From Pseudolabrys sp. (lineage in GTDB: Bacteria; Pseudomonadota; Alphaproteobacteria; Rhizobiales; Xanthobacteraceae), in contig JAHCKG010000014.1 of the NCBI GenBank assembly GCA_026125895.1, forward strand, positions 1 through 64,000: a stretch of DNA of 64,000 bases, read 5' to 3'. A program made the position numbers and the translations under genes. The notes below the pieces were generated by a model, which had not been told where the DNA came from, did not search any database, and saw only the letters and a list, made by a program, of their open reading frames with translations. Of this stretch, positions 9,949-17,961 are shown piece by piece; positions within the stretch are counted from its first letter, which is position 1, and each line of letters begins with the position of its first letter.

Positions 9949-10269
9949 ATGCACTGGATCTATCTCGGCGCCGCCGTGGTCTTTGAGGTCGCGGTCGCCC
10001 TCGCGGCGGGCAACGCCAAGGGGTTTTCCCATCTGGGCTGGACCGCCGCGACTTTGGTGTGCGGCGCCATCGCCACCGTCTTTCTGAGTTTCGCGCTGCT
10101 CACCTTCGATGTCGGCGTCGGTTACGCCATGTGGACCTCGATTGCGGGTGTCGGCATCGCCGTCCTGGGCGCGGTGTTCTTCGGCCAGCGGCTCGGTCTG
10201 AGGAAGATCGCCGGCATTGCCCTGGTCATCGGCGGTGTCGTCGGCCTGCGCCTCAGCGGCGCGGCGTGA
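9949..10269 (+). CDS. SMR-family multidrug/guanidinium exporter subunit 1
   Basis: 106 aa, four predicted transmembrane helices, proton-coupled exporter of the small multidrug resistance family in the inner membrane. The essential membrane glutamate is E13 (VVFEVAVAL). GVGYAMWTSIAGVG matches the Gdx/SugE-type helix 3. A second SMR gene follows 29 bases later, an arrangement seen in heterodimeric pairs such as EbrAB/YkkCD. AAGGAG-type ribosome site upstream (ATAAGGAGC). Confidence 0.9.
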   Translation: MHWIYLGAAVVFEVAVALAAGNAKGFSHLGWTAATLVCGAIATVFLSFALLTFDVGVGYAMWTSIAGVGIAVLGAVFFGQRLGLRKIAGIALVIGGVVGLRLSGAA

Positions 10270-10298
10270 GGCAACCTACGAGATTGAAAGGATCGAGC

Positions 10299-10679
10299 AT
10301 GATCAAATCGTCACAGAACAAGGCTGGTGCCTGGCTCATGCTGCTGCTCGCCGGCGCGTTCGAGATCGGCTATGCGCTCAGCGTCGGCGGCAGCCAGGCC
10401 TTCACCGTTCCGTCGTGGTCGATTGCCGCCGGGGTGTTCTTCCTGCTGACACTGTATTGCTTAAGCGCCGCGTTGCGCACGATCGATGTCGGCATCGGTT
10501 ACGCGGTCTGGGCGGGCATCGGCGCGGTCGGCGCCGCCGTCTTCGGCGCCATGCTGCTGCATCAGCCGGTCACCGCGATCCAGGCGTTCTGGCTGGCGGT
10601 CATCATCGCCGGCGTCGTCTGGCTCAAGCTCGCCGACGGTCCGGAGCGGCCGGCGGACGCGCAGGGTCCGGCCGCCTGA
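10299..10679 (+). CDS. SMR-family multidrug/guanidinium exporter subunit 2
   Basis: 126 aa from the ATG at 10299 (GAAAGGA upstream). Four transmembrane helices; conserved E22 in GAFEIGYALSVGG and GIGYAVWAGIGAVGAA, close to SugE/Gdx exporters of guanidinium and small quaternary ammonium compounds. It has a longer polar C-terminus than subunit 1. It probably forms an antiparallel heterodimer with subunit 1. No guanidine riboswitch was seen upstream; control is more likely through the palindromic operators. Confidence 0.9.
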   Translation: MIKSSQNKAGAWLMLLLAGAFEIGYALSVGGSQAFTVPSWSIAAGVFFLLTLYCLSAALRTIDVGIGYAVWAGIGAVGAAVFGAMLLHQPVTAIQAFWLAVIIAGVVWLKLADGPERPADAQGPAA

Positions 10680-10739
10680 CGCAGCCGGATCGGGATGCTC
10701 CGGCTTGCGCGATTCGTTGCATCGCCATACATCTGATGC

Positions 10740-11171
10740 ATGTCCAAGCAGAGCGATGGCTGGCTCAAGCTGATCCAGATCGTCGGCTTCATCGAAGCCG
10801 ACGTCGGCAAGGTGGTGCAGGCAGAGCACGGCCTCGGGCTGTCGGAGTATCGCGCGCTGCATGTCCTGTCGCGCGCGGCGAGCGGCGAATTGCGCATGCA
10901 GGAGCTGGCCGCGCATCTCAGCCTCAACCAGAGCTCGGTGTCGCGCATGGTCGAGCGGCTGGAGCGGCTGGGGCTCGCGGTCCGCGATCTGTGTGCGGAC
11001 GACAAGCGCGGCGTCTATGCGGTGCTGACGGACAAGGGCCGCGCGCGCCTCAAGGCGGCGCAATCGTCGTATGACGCGGCGCTGGCCGGCGCCGTCAAAC
11101 GGCACGGTTGCCAGGATCTGCTGGCGCGCCTGCCGGCGGTCGCGGCATCGAAGCCTGCGGCAAATCGCTGA
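10740..11171 (+). CDS. MarR-family transcriptional regulator
   Basis: 143 aa winged-helix regulator. The wHTH covers about residues 50-100: MQELAAHLSLNQSSVSRMVE forms the recognition helix, and ADDKRGVYAVLTDKGRARL the wing. It lies 60 bases after the second SMR gene and is a likely local repressor of that pair, responding to an exported toxic compound. Inference is from position and shared TGCAT-rich palindromes only. Confidence 0.88.
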   Translation: MSKQSDGWLKLIQIVGFIEADVGKVVQAEHGLGLSEYRALHVLSRAASGELRMQELAAHLSLNQSSVSRMVERLERLGLAVRDLCADDKRGVYAVLTDKGRARLKAAQSSYDAALAGAVKRHGCQDLLARLPAVAASKPAANR

Positions 11172-11234
11172 CTTCGCACCGCGACCGCGGCGCGGCAGAA
11201 CGCGGACAGTTCGGTCCGTACCAGCGAGGCGCTC

Positions 11235-11669
11235 ATGGAAACCATGGAACTTCACCGCGGCCGCCTGATCGACCACATCCAGCTCGTGGTCGAGGATCTC
11301 GCCGCGGCGCGGCGTTTCTACGAGGCGGTGTTCAAGGTGCTGGAGATTCCGCTCGCCGGCAGCGGCGAGGACTATTTCTGGGCCGACGAATTGTTCATCT
11401 CGACGGCGACCAGCGAGGCGGCGGCCGGCCACACGACCGGCCGGCATCACCTTGCGTTTCAGGCCAGGGACGAGGCGACGGTCGATGCTTTCCACAAGGC
11501 GGCGCTCTCGGCCGGCGGCCGCGACAATGGCGCGCCGGGCCGGCGCAAATATCATCCCAATTACTACGCCGCGTTCGTGATCGATCCGGCCGGCAACAAT
11601 ATCGAGGCGGTGTATCACGGCCCGGCCCGGCGATCGGCGCCGAGCGTGAAGATCGAATTCGAGATGTAG
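11235..11669 (+). CDS. VOC-family protein (glyoxalase/dioxygenase fold)
   Basis: 144 aa. Paired beta-alpha-beta-beta-beta modules of the vicinal oxygen chelate superfamily: IDHIQLVVEDLAAARRFYEA at the N-terminus, HHLAFQARDEATVDAFH in the middle and YYAAFVIDPAGNNIEAVYHG at the C-terminus. The histidine and C-terminal Glu are plausible metal ligands. Substrate unknown. A strong terminator hairpin follows. Confidence 0.85.
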   Translation: METMELHRGRLIDHIQLVVEDLAAARRFYEAVFKVLEIPLAGSGEDYFWADELFISTATSEAAAGHTTGRHHLAFQARDEATVDAFHKAALSAGGRDNGAPGRRKYHPNYYAAFVIDPAGNNIEAVYHGPARRSAPSVKIEFEM

Positions 11670-11672
11670 ACG

Positions 11673-11709
11673 GCGAGCGCCGCGAACGATCGTCGCGGCG
11701 CTCGCTTTT
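11673..11709 (+). terminator. Intrinsic terminator between convergent VOC and PhyH genes
   Basis: 13-base perfect stem (11673-11685 with 11693-11705), 7-base loop, then TTTT. It serves the VOC gene and may also work on the opposite strand. Confidence 0.75.
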
Positions 11710-11717
11710 GTCTGCGC

Positions 11718-12524
11718 CTACAGCCGGCCCGCCAGCGCGTCACGGATCGCGCGTTCGACCGGCGACGTCTCGGCATCGGGCCGCGTCAGGCTCAGCGGCT
11801 CTTTCGGCAACAGCGGCGGCTGCGCCATGAAGCGCGGGCGCGTGCCGCGATGCGGCTGCGCTGCGTGCACCAGGAACGGGTGACACAGATAGACGGTGCC
11901 GGCGTCGCCGACCGCCAGCGTCTCCGGGCGCTCCGCCGAGCCGGCAAAGCCGTCGGCGGCGAGTTCGCGCAAGGTGAGGCCGGCATCGCCCGCCGGCGCC
12001 AGTTGCCGCGCGATGTCGAGATGCGAGCCGCGGCGGATGCGCGTCGGCGCATCGTTCTCGCCGACGTCGGAGAACAGGAACAGCATCAGCAAGGCGCGGC
12101 CGCGCGAGGCGACGTTGACGCGCCATTCCATGAAGTCGGGGTGTTCCCAGCCGAAGCTGACATCGACATGCCAGCCGGCATCGCCGGGGTCGTCCGCCGA
12201 CGGGAAGCGGAGCGGGAAGGTGCCCATGCTGCGGCAGGGCAGCCAGCGGCCGCCGCCGACGAGTTGGTCGAAGGCATCGTGCAGCACCGGCGTATTGGCG
12301 CTGTCGAGGAACGGCGCCTGGTCGTACATGCCGAGCCGGATCACCGGCCTCGTCCATGTCGCGGCATCGTCCGGATCGCAGCCGCTGTCGCGCCACAGGA
12401 TGGCGCGCGCCTGCGCCGCCGTAGTGCGGGGGAAGGCGTCGTCGATGCGGACGAAGCCGTCGCGGATGAATTGCTGGACTTGCGCGTCGCTGAGCGCGCG
12501 CCCGGAATGCGGAGCGTGAGGCAT
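11718..12524 (-). CDS. Phytanoyl-CoA dioxygenase (PhyH) family oxygenase
   Basis: 268 aa. Fe(II)/2-oxoglutarate-dependent oxygenase fold. Metal ligands appear as H119 and D121 (WHVDVSF) and H220 (LCHPFLVHAAQPH), with R229 (GTRPRF) placed to bind 2-oxoglutarate. Substrate unknown; family members hydroxylate lipids, amino acids or secondary metabolites. Stands alone, convergent with the VOC gene. Confidence 0.85.
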   Translation of the reverse strand: MPHAPHSGRALSDAQVQQFIRDGFVRIDDAFPRTTAAQARAILWRDSGCDPDDAATWTRPVIRLGMYDQAPFLDSANTPVLHDAFDQLVGGGRWLPCRSMGTFPLRFPSADDPGDAGWHVDVSFGWEHPDFMEWRVNVASRGRALLMLFLFSDVGENDAPTRIRRGSHLDIARQLAPAGDAGLTLRELAADGFAGSAERPETLAVGDAGTVYLCHPFLVHAAQPHRGTRPRFMAQPPLLPKEPLSLTRPDAETSPVERAIRDALAGRL

Positions 12525-12651
12525 GATCGTGGCTTTCGTTGTCGGCCGGCCGTTATCGGTGCCGCAGGTGGCATGGGGCCGGAAGGGGCACGGGGCCGGT
12601 CAGTGGCTTTCAGGCGAATGAGCTCGCGCGCTCGCAAGGAGCGCGCCGGCG

Positions 12652-12771
12652 TCAGCCTTGAAAGAAAGCCGCGGCGATGTTGAAAGCGATCATCATCATG
12701 ACGATGGCCTGATAAACCGGCGCGGCGCGCGTTGCAAGCCGCGGCGTGGCGGCAAGACGACGCGTGTTCAT
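12652..12771 (-). CDS. Possible 39-residue membrane peptide coupled to the LysR gene
   Basis: 39 codons starting at an ATG that overlaps the LysR stop as ATGA, the classic layout for translational coupling. The peptide is basic at the N-terminus (MNTRRLAATPRLATR) and has one hydrophobic stretch (YQAIVMMMIAFNIAAAFF), so it could be a single-pass membrane protein. No family recognised. In its favour are the overlap and the hydrophobic segment; against it, size alone makes chance possible. Confidence 0.35.
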   Translation of the reverse strand: MNTRRLAATPRLATRAAPVYQAIVMMMIAFNIAAAFFQG

Positions 12772-13729
12772 GGCCGTGGCTTGCGCGCCGTAGGCCGCGG
12801 CGTCGGCTGGGCCGGCTTGCGTCCGCCGCGATAGCGCACGTGTTCGATAAAGGCGCGCAGCTTTGGCAACACCTGCCGTTTGCCGGGATGGTAGAGGAAC
12901 AGCCCCGGCGCGGTGACGGCATATGACGGAAGCACGGCGCGTAATGTGCCGTCGGCCAGCGCGCCGCGCACCAGAGGCGCCGGCAATTGCGCCAGGCCGA
13001 CCGCGCGCAACGCGGGGCCGAGCAGCGTCAGGTAATCGGGCGCGATGAACGGGCCGGACACGAGCGTTTCGATCGCTTTGTTGCCGTCGAGGAACGGCCA
13101 CGGCGCCAGCGCGCCGTCGGAACGGCGCAGCCTCAAGCAGGCGTGATCGCGCAGATCGCCGATGCCGTGCGGCGGCGGCCGGCGTTTGAAATAGCCCGGC
13201 GCGCCGACGACCATCAGCGGGAAGGGCAAGGTAAGCCGCACCGCGACCATGTCGGCGGCGATGAACTGGCCGAGGCGGATGCCCGCGTCGAAGCCTTCGC
13301 CGGCAAGATCGGTGAACTCCTCGCGCGTCGCGATCTCGAGTTCGACTTCCGGGTACGCCTCGCAGAACGAAGCGATCAGCGGCTCGAGCAGCACCGGCAC
13401 GACCGCGCGCGGCGCCGTGATGCGCAGCAGGCCGGACGGCTTCTGGCCGAGGCCGCGCGCGGCGTCGCGCGCCGCCAGCAATTCCTCATAGGCCGGCTTG
13501 GCGCGGGCGATGAACCGCTCGCCGGCCTCGGTGAGGCCGACGCTGCGCGTCGTGCGCATGAACAGCGCGGCGCCGACCCGCGTCTCCAGCGTGCGGATGG
13601 CCTGGCTGACCGCCGACGGCGTGACGCCGAGCACGGCCGCGGCCTTGCGGAAATTGCGCTGGCCGGCGACGGCGAGAAAGGCCTCGACCCGTCGAGCGCG
13701 CCCTGGCGGATTGTGAAGTTCTGCTTCAT
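12768..13729 (-). pseudogene. LysR-family regulator interrupted by a one-base frameshift
   Basis: The expected start MKQNFTIRQGALDG reads from the ATG at 13729. The conserved wHTH (VEAFLAVAGQRNFRKAAAVL, then GVTPSAVSQAIRTLE) continues in a different frame. The switch is at GACGGGTCGAG (GGG at 13688-13690): one more G would restore D-G-V-E-A and a 320-residue protein. The rest is intact, including a LysR substrate domain at about 90-300. The continuous frame reaches upstream to 13829 but would give a non-family N-terminus overlapping the divergent gene. Sequencing error or real mutation are both possible. Likely regulates the divergent membrane protein. Confidence 0.85.
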
Positions 13730-13812
13730 GGAGCAGGCAGATTATTCCGGATAGTGCCGCGAGGAAAGCTGCCGTAGATCGCCCGCGTCGCCGCCAGAAC
13801 GGGAGAACGCGC

Positions 13813-14319
13813 ATGCCGGCCGCCATCATTTTCCAGATCCAGCTCGCGCTCGGCTATGTGCCGTGGCTTCTGCTGTTCGTCACGTATCTGTGGCCGCGAT
13901 TGCGGGCGATGGATCCGCTGGCGGCGCATCGGCTCATCGCCAGCCTGCACAGTTTCCGTTTTTTCGGCCTGGTCTTTCTGGTGCCCGGCGTTGTCGGACC
14001 GGGACTGCCGCCGGGCTTCGCGGCGTCCGCCGCCTACGGCGATGTCGCCGCCGGGCTGCTGGCGATGCTGGCCTTGCTCAGCATCCGCGTGAAGCCGCTG
14101 TTTCTCACGTTCGTCGTCGCCTTCAACGTCGTCGGCGCGGCCGATCTCATCCTCAATTACGTCCATGGCATCCGGCTCGACCTGCCGGGCGCGGCCGGCG
14201 CGCTGGGCGGCGCCTACTGGATACCGATCCTCTATGTGCCGATCCTGATGATCACGCATGTGGCCGCGTTCCGGCTGCTGCTGCGGCGGCGGATCGTGCC
14301 GCAGGCGCGGACCGCCTGA
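13813..14319 (+). CDS. Hypothetical four-helix membrane protein
   Basis: 168 aa, GGGAGA ribosome site before the ATG. Four hydrophobic segments (about 5-27, 50-62, 77-110, 135-160) with an ALGGAYWIPILYVPILMI C-terminal helix. No family recognised. It is divergent from the frameshifted LysR gene, the most likely regulator. Confidence 0.7.
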   Translation: MPAAIIFQIQLALGYVPWLLLFVTYLWPRLRAMDPLAAHRLIASLHSFRFFGLVFLVPGVVGPGLPPGFAASAAYGDVAAGLLAMLALLSIRVKPLFLTFVVAFNVVGAADLILNYVHGIRLDLPGAAGALGGAYWIPILYVPILMITHVAAFRLLLRRRIVPQARTA

Positions 14320-14417
14320 GACCGATCCCGGTATCCGATAGAGGGTGATGCAGATCAATGCCGGTTGCGCCGGCTGGCGCTCATGATCGCGTCTCGACGA
14401 CGAGACGGAGTACGATC

Positions 14418-15212
14418 ATGACGCAGCAGCGACAGACGGCGCCGCGCGCAGCTCTCGCACTGACGCTTCTCCTTGCACTCGGCATGTTTGCCGGGAGCGC
14501 CAGCGACGCTCTCGCGGATAAGACCGAGGCTGAACTGAAGGCCGAGCTGCGCCGGGCGCGCGGCGCCTGCCAGGGCGCCTATCCCGGCTGGCTGCGCGGC
14601 ATTGTCGACGCCTACACCGGTTTGGTCGCCGGCCCCGTTCTGGACGTCTCATTCGTCCTGAAAAAGGTGCCAACACCGGAGGCGCTGAAGACCCCCGACG
14701 AGCGCCTGGGTTGGGGCGACGGTCTCCAGGCGGGGTACAAGGCGGGTCTGGATTACGGGATGGAGTTGGGGAAAGCCGCGCGTACCCCCACGTTCAAGAT
14801 CGAAGCGATGAACGAAGCTTCAGAGCGCTTGAACGCGTACACCACCGCTCAATGCGGCGCCATGATCCCCGAACTCGACTGGGATACGACCATGATGAAT
14901 ACAAACCGTACTTTGACCCTCACCAGCCTTACATTGGCATATTTCGCCATGGAGCGTGCGGCGAACGCCAACGAGTTCGCCGTCGGCGCCGAAAATGCGG
15001 CCCGTTGCGCACGGGAAGCCGAGGCGAAAGGCGACCAAACGGGGGCGCAGAATTGCCGCGCCGAAGCCAGGAAGCTCGCCGAGAGCACGGTGGACTTTGC
15101 CGAAATGGCGAAAGGGTTCGCCGGCCAGCGCGAGGAAGCGGTGCAGGCCGTCGTCGATGCAGAGGCCGCGGTCGAGAAAGCCAGGAAAGCCGCCGACGAC
15201 GCCGGCGGCTAG
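14418..15212 (+). CDS. Hypothetical exported protein with a C-terminal coiled coil
   Basis: 264 aa from the ATG at 14418, which has a GGAG ribosome site. An N-terminal signal peptide (about residues 1-33, cut near DALA-DK) is followed by a cysteine-containing region (GACQGAYPG; TTAQCGAM; CAREAEAKGDQTGAQNCRAE). The C-terminal 70 residues are Ala/Glu/Lys-rich and helical, likely a coiled coil. Four cysteines could form periplasmic disulfides. No known family. Confidence 0.65.
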   Translation: MTQQRQTAPRAALALTLLLALGMFAGSASDALADKTEAELKAELRRARGACQGAYPGWLRGIVDAYTGLVAGPVLDVSFVLKKVPTPEALKTPDERLGWGDGLQAGYKAGLDYGMELGKAARTPTFKIEAMNEASERLNAYTTAQCGAMIPELDWDTTMMNTNRTLTLTSLTLAYFAMERAANANEFAVGAENAARCAREAEAKGDQTGAQNCRAEARKLAESTVDFAEMAKGFAGQREEAVQAVVDAEAAVEKARKAADDAGG

Positions 15213-15223
15213 GCCGGCGCCTC

Positions 15224-16102
15224 CTACTTGGCGATCGCCAGCTTATCCTGCGTCTTGGTGTAGAAGTCGCCGGCGTCGTGGCGCTCGTGCAACTGGCTCT
15301 TCGGATCGCCGGAAATCCTGTTGACGATACGGCCGCGCGTCACCGCGGGCCGCGCGAAGATTTCGTCGGCCCAGCGATTGACGTGTCTGTACTCGTGCGT
15401 GCTGAGGAAGGTCGCCGAGTCGCCGTATTGCCAGCCCTTCACCAGGCCGCCGTACCACGGCCAGATGGCGATGTCGGCGATGGTATAGTCGTCGCCGGCG
15501 ATGAACCTGCGCGTGGCGAGCTGTTTGTCGAGCACGTCGAGCTGGCGCTTCACCTCCATGGCGAAGCGGTCGATCGGATATTCCATCTTGGTCGGCGCAT
15601 ACTGATAGAAGTGGCCGAAGCCACCGCCGAGATAGGGCGCCGATCCCATTTGCCAGAACAGCCATGAGAAGCATTCGGCGCGCGCGGCTGGGTCGGTCGG
15701 CAGGAAGGCGCCGAACTTCTCCGCCAGATAAGTGAGGATGGCGCCGGATTCGAAAACCCGAATCGGCTTCGGCCCGCTGCGGTCCATCAGCGCCGGAATC
15801 TTGGAATTCGGGTTGACCGCGACGAAGCCCGAGCCGAATTGCTCGCCATCGCCGATCTTGATCAGCCAGGCGTCGTATTCCGCGCCCTTGTGGCCGAGGG
15901 CGAGGAGCTCCTCGAGCATGATCGTGACCTTCTGACCATTTGGCGTCGCCAGAGAATAAAGCTGTAGGGGATGCTTGCCGACGGGCAATTCTTTTTCATG
16001 AGTGGGCCCCGAGACAGGACGATTGATGCTGGCGAACTGGCCGCCCGATGGCTTGTTCCAGGTCCAGACCTTCGGTGGAGTGTAATCGGTCGGCGCATTC
16101 AT
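15224..16102 (-). CDS. yghU: Glutathione-dependent disulfide-bond oxidoreductase, YghU-type GST
   Basis: 292 aa, typical of the YghU/YfcG (Nu class) glutathione S-transferases that reduce disulfides using two glutathione molecules. It has the YghU N-terminal extension (YTPPKVWTWNKPSGGQFASI), the thioredoxin-like half with TPNGQKVTIMLEEL at about residues 53-66 and VNPNSKIPALMD, then an all-helical half containing DDYTIADIAIWPWYGGL. Convergent with the exported coiled-coil protein. Symbol is by family resemblance. Confidence 0.9.
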   Translation of the reverse strand: MNAPTDYTPPKVWTWNKPSGGQFASINRPVSGPTHEKELPVGKHPLQLYSLATPNGQKVTIMLEELLALGHKGAEYDAWLIKIGDGEQFGSGFVAVNPNSKIPALMDRSGPKPIRVFESGAILTYLAEKFGAFLPTDPAARAECFSWLFWQMGSAPYLGGGFGHFYQYAPTKMEYPIDRFAMEVKRQLDVLDKQLATRRFIAGDDYTIADIAIWPWYGGLVKGWQYGDSATFLSTHEYRHVNRWADEIFARPAVTRGRIVNRISGDPKSQLHERHDAGDFYTKTQDKLAIAK

Positions 16103-16269
16103 GTCGGGGCTCTCCTGAGTGACAGACCGTCAATATGGGCAGCGCCGCGGCACGGACAAGCCATTGTTCCGTCATAGCAAGGGCGCGACGCCGCAGCGGG
16201 CATGAGGCGCGCCGCCATGGCGCGTAGCCTGCCTGAACCTCTTCCCGCTTCGTGAGTTACGGGATCGTG

Positions 16270-17409
16270 ATGTGGAAATTAGCCGGCTCAATTGCAGTGG
16301 CGGCAATTATTCTATCCGCCGCCGGATTCTCACTGTGGATTTATCGCCTTCCGCCCACGGCAGCGGCCGGCGCGCCGGCGCCGTTGTCCGCGGAGGAGGC
16401 GACGCGGATGGTGAAGGCGCTGCAGCCGAAGCGACAGCGGCCGCGGCCGCTCATTGCCGTCATCGGCATCAACGACGCGACCGAGACGACCGACTACGTT
16501 ATGCCCTACGGCATTCTGCGCCGGGCCGACGTGGCCGACGTCGTCGCGCTCGCCACCGGACCTGGCCCGGTCCGGCTGTTCCCGGCGCTCACGGTCGAGC
16601 CGGAAGCGACATTGGATCAATTCAATAAACAACATCCGATCGGCGCAGATTACATCATTGTTCCGGCGATGAGTCGCGATGATGATCCCGACGTCATGGC
16701 TTTCCTCAAGGATCAGGCCGGGAAGGGCGCAATCGTCATCGGTGTATGCGCCGGCGCCAAGGTTGTCGCTGCTGCCGGCCTGCTCGACGGCAAGCACGCC
16801 ACCACCCATTGGTATTATCTTGACGAACTGCGCCGGCGGCATCCGTCTATCGTTTATGTCGCCGATCGACGCATCGTGGTCGATGGCGCCGTCGCGACGA
16901 CGACCGGAATCAGCGCATCGACGCCGATCGCGCTGACGTTGATTGAAGCGATCGCCGGTCACTCCAAAGCTGCGGCGGTTGCCGGCGACCTCGGACTCGA
17001 ACAATGGCGGGGCGGCCACCGCAGCGATGCATTCAAACTCACCGGTTCCTTTGTACGTACGGTAATCGGCAACGCACTCACCTTCTGGCGCCGCGATCGT
17101 CTCGGTATCGAAATGAAGTCCGGTATCGACGAGGTGTCGCTGGCGCTTGTGGCCGATGCATGGTCAAGGACTTATCGATCCCATGCGGTAACTTATGCGG
17201 CCGCCGCAATACCGGTCGCAACGCGGAGCGGACTGCGCATCATTCCCGACCGCACGATGAATGCATCGCAGCACGACCTGATCTCGGTATCGATCGGCGA
17301 CGACCGTCCTGCGAAAGTACTGGATGACACCCTCGCGACAATCGGTCAACGCTATGGCGGCCGAACCGCCGACGTCGTCGCGATGCAACTTGAGTACCTG
17401 AGGCATTGA
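16270..17409 (+). CDS. Membrane-anchored DJ-1/PfpI-family protein
   Basis: 379 aa from ATG 16270, with GGGA upstream; a GTG at 16252 would add 6 residues. One N-terminal transmembrane anchor (about 3-24) and a short linker precede a DJ-1/PfpI domain. Its nucleophile elbow is GVCAGAK with C160, followed by AAAGLLDGKHATTHW as in the amidase-like domain of GlxA-type AraC regulators. No AraC helix-turn-helix follows. Instead about 150 residues of unassigned sequence complete the protein. This suggests an envelope-tethered enzyme rather than a regulator; the function is unknown. Confidence 0.8.
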   Translation: MWKLAGSIAVAAIILSAAGFSLWIYRLPPTAAAGAPAPLSAEEATRMVKALQPKRQRPRPLIAVIGINDATETTDYVMPYGILRRADVADVVALATGPGPVRLFPALTVEPEATLDQFNKQHPIGADYIIVPAMSRDDDPDVMAFLKDQAGKGAIVIGVCAGAKVVAAAGLLDGKHATTHWYYLDELRRRHPSIVYVADRRIVVDGAVATTTGISASTPIALTLIEAIAGHSKAAAVAGDLGLEQWRGGHRSDAFKLTGSFVRTVIGNALTFWRRDRLGIEMKSGIDEVSLALVADAWSRTYRSHAVTYAAAAIPVATRSGLRIIPDRTMNASQHDLISVSIGDDRPAKVLDDTLATIGQRYGGRTADVVAMQLEYLRH

Positions 17410-17466
17410 AAGCTGTGCCCTGCGCATTCCGCGATTTCTACAATTGGCTGACGAAGGAATTTTGAG

Positions 17467-17889
17467 ATGCAACAGCAGATCGCCGTGATCACATTGGGAA
17501 TTGCCGATCTGGGCCGGTCACGGCGGTTTTACACCGAGGGCTTCGGCTGGAAGCCGGTATTCGAGAATAACGAGGTCATCTTCTATCAGATGAACGGTTT
17601 CGCGCTCAGCACCTGGCAGGCGGCGGCGCTGGAGCGCGACATGATGCGCCGCGGCTGGTCGCGACCGGGTCCCTTTGCGCTGGCGCATAACGTTCGCGAG
17701 AGAGACGACGTTCTGCCCACGATCGAGCGGCTGGCGGCAAACGGTGGCCATGTGATGCGCGCCGCCGATGAACCTCCGCACGGCGGCTTGCGCGGTTACG
17801 TCGCCGACCCCGATGCGCATGCCTGGGAAATCGCGTGGAATCCGGCCTGGGCGATCGACCCGAACGGTTACGTCACGTTCCGCGCCTGA
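17467..17889 (+). CDS. VOC-family protein
   Basis: 140 aa. VOC fold: ITLGIADLGRSRRFYTEGFG at the N-terminus and GYVADPDAHAWEIAWNPAW at the C-terminus, where a conserved Glu could bind metal. Similar to lactoylglutathione-lyase-like proteins of unknown substrate. AAGGAA ribosome site 8-10 bases upstream of the ATG. Confidence 0.87.
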   Translation: MQQQIAVITLGIADLGRSRRFYTEGFGWKPVFENNEVIFYQMNGFALSTWQAAALERDMMRRGWSRPGPFALAHNVRERDDVLPTIERLAANGGHVMRAADEPPHGGLRGYVADPDAHAWEIAWNPAWAIDPNGYVTFRA

Positions 17890-17961
17890 CTGCCGCCATT
17901 CAGCGAAAGTTAAGCTGTGCAAGGCAGCTTGATGGCGCACGTTTTCGTCCGGAGAATTGGA

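Noticed and set aside
9640-10032. Minus-strand frame upstream of the SMR genes
   Set aside because: Overlaps the SMR promoter and the DUF1330 start; no family resemblance.
11108-11830. Long plus-strand frame over the VOC gene
   Set aside because: Out of frame with the VOC motifs and rich in Arg/Gly, typical of shadow frames.
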